From JBBQVS01 sp964250765 (GTDB lineage Bacteria > Chloroflexota > Ktedonobacteria > Ktedonobacterales > Ktedonobacteraceae): a stretch of 13,632 nt of DNA. A program made the position numbers and the translations under genes. Below are positions 13,411 to 13,632 of the stretch, in pieces (the first letter of the stretch is position 1; each line of letters starts with the position of its first letter). The stretch is from contig CAXUHF010000143.1 in NCBI GenBank assembly GCA_964250765.1, positions 1-13,632 on the forward strand, written 5' to 3'. The notes beneath the pieces are model-generated. The model had not been told where the DNA came from. It was given only the letters and a program-made list of their open reading frames with translations, and made no database searches.

Positions 13411-13632
13411 AACTTCGTTGCCAATGCAGACACAGTAATCTTCCTGGTAAGCAAACCTCATACAGGTTTCTCCCTAGAAAGCAAAAGTTCTACAGGCTAC
13501 CTTTCACAAAAAGGATGAATGGCCTGAGAATTTGCGTCTCTGTTTTTGCTGGTAGCAGAGCAGTAATATAGCTGTAAACAAGCACCTTGACAATTGAAGA
13601 GTGGAAAGCAGAACAGAACATATAGGTAAGAA

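Larger units (their letters stand above)
13322..13632. other. Noncoding region after the restriction-modification pair
   Basis: These 311 nt hold no convincing gene. Contents in order are: an AT-only inverted repeat (13347-13355 with 13358-13366, 2-nt centre), a strong promoter (13382-13410), a small hairpin AAACCT/AGGTTT (13453-13469), a CTCTG/CAGAG hairpin in 13538-13560, and a second CTTGACAATTGAAG (13586-13599) that nearly repeats the -35 region of the promoter. The promoter reads rightward out of the window, so this may be a long leader or a structured RNA. Confidence 0.6.

Noticed and set aside
13288..13518. 76-residue open frame after the nuclease gene
   Set aside because: It overlaps the end of the nuclease gene, runs through the consensus promoter at 13382-13410, has no good ribosome binding site, and shows no recognisable domain.
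13517..13573. 18-codon frame starting ATGAATGGC
   Set aside because: An AAAGG precedes it, but it abuts the ATG with almost no spacing, and the peptide has no signal or conserved feature.
13322..13632. CRISPR array or CRISPR leader at the right end
   Set aside because: Only one near-repeat of about 14 nt is visible, with no regularly spaced repeats and no cas gene in the window.
13587..13632. Second promoter starting at TTGACA 13587
   Set aside because: No acceptable -10 box lies 15-19 nt downstream; the nearest TATA-like sequence is 28 nt away.

Overview
The window is a stretch of bacterial chromosome at roughly 50% GC. Its gene set fits a Gram-positive-like, filamentous Chloroflexota lineage such as Ktedonobacteria: an HTH-TPR regulator, a PbpA-like penicillin-binding protein, lone fdhD, single-copy mnmE, secreted hydrolases with Thr/Pro linkers, and many long palindromes between genes. 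That assignment is inference from gene content and style; there is no rRNA or other phylogenetic anchor here. Two 10-N assembly gaps (909-918 and 8367-8376) interrupt intergenic hairpins.

Layout. Minus strand, right to left: an XRE/TPR regulator (953-2287), then a lipoprotein SGNH hydrolase (43-777). Plus strand, diverging from the regulator: aroC (2555-3712), a class B penicillin-binding protein (3859-5460), a small DUF4177-like protein (5659-5919) directly followed by fdhD (5933-6787), and mnmE (6818-8263) from its own, apparently leaderless, promoter. Next comes a tandem pair of membrane-anchored, secreted glycoside-hydrolase-like paralogues (8455-9690 and 9836-11056). The right end is a more AT-rich module: an adenine-N6 DNA methyltransferase of the Dam/DpnII type (11194-12030) overlapping by 8 nt a PD-(D/E)xK-type protein (12023-13321) that is probably its restriction endonuclease. 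The last 311 nt have no convincing gene but carry a strong sigma-70-type promoter reading out of the window.

How the parts relate. The left and central genes are housekeeping (chorismate synthesis, wall cross-linking, formate dehydrogenase maturation, tRNA wobble modification) with no shared pathway; most have their own promoters. The most unusual non-genic feature is a set of five long inverted repeats, each beginning within about 40 nt of a stop codon (one contains the stop). Three share TGTAG...CTACA ends while their arm sequences differ and remain complementary. They look like a dispersed REP/MITE-like palindrome family that may also act as 3' end hairpins. The two most innovative coding modules are the paralogue pair and the two-gene restriction-modification cassette with a noncoding region after it.
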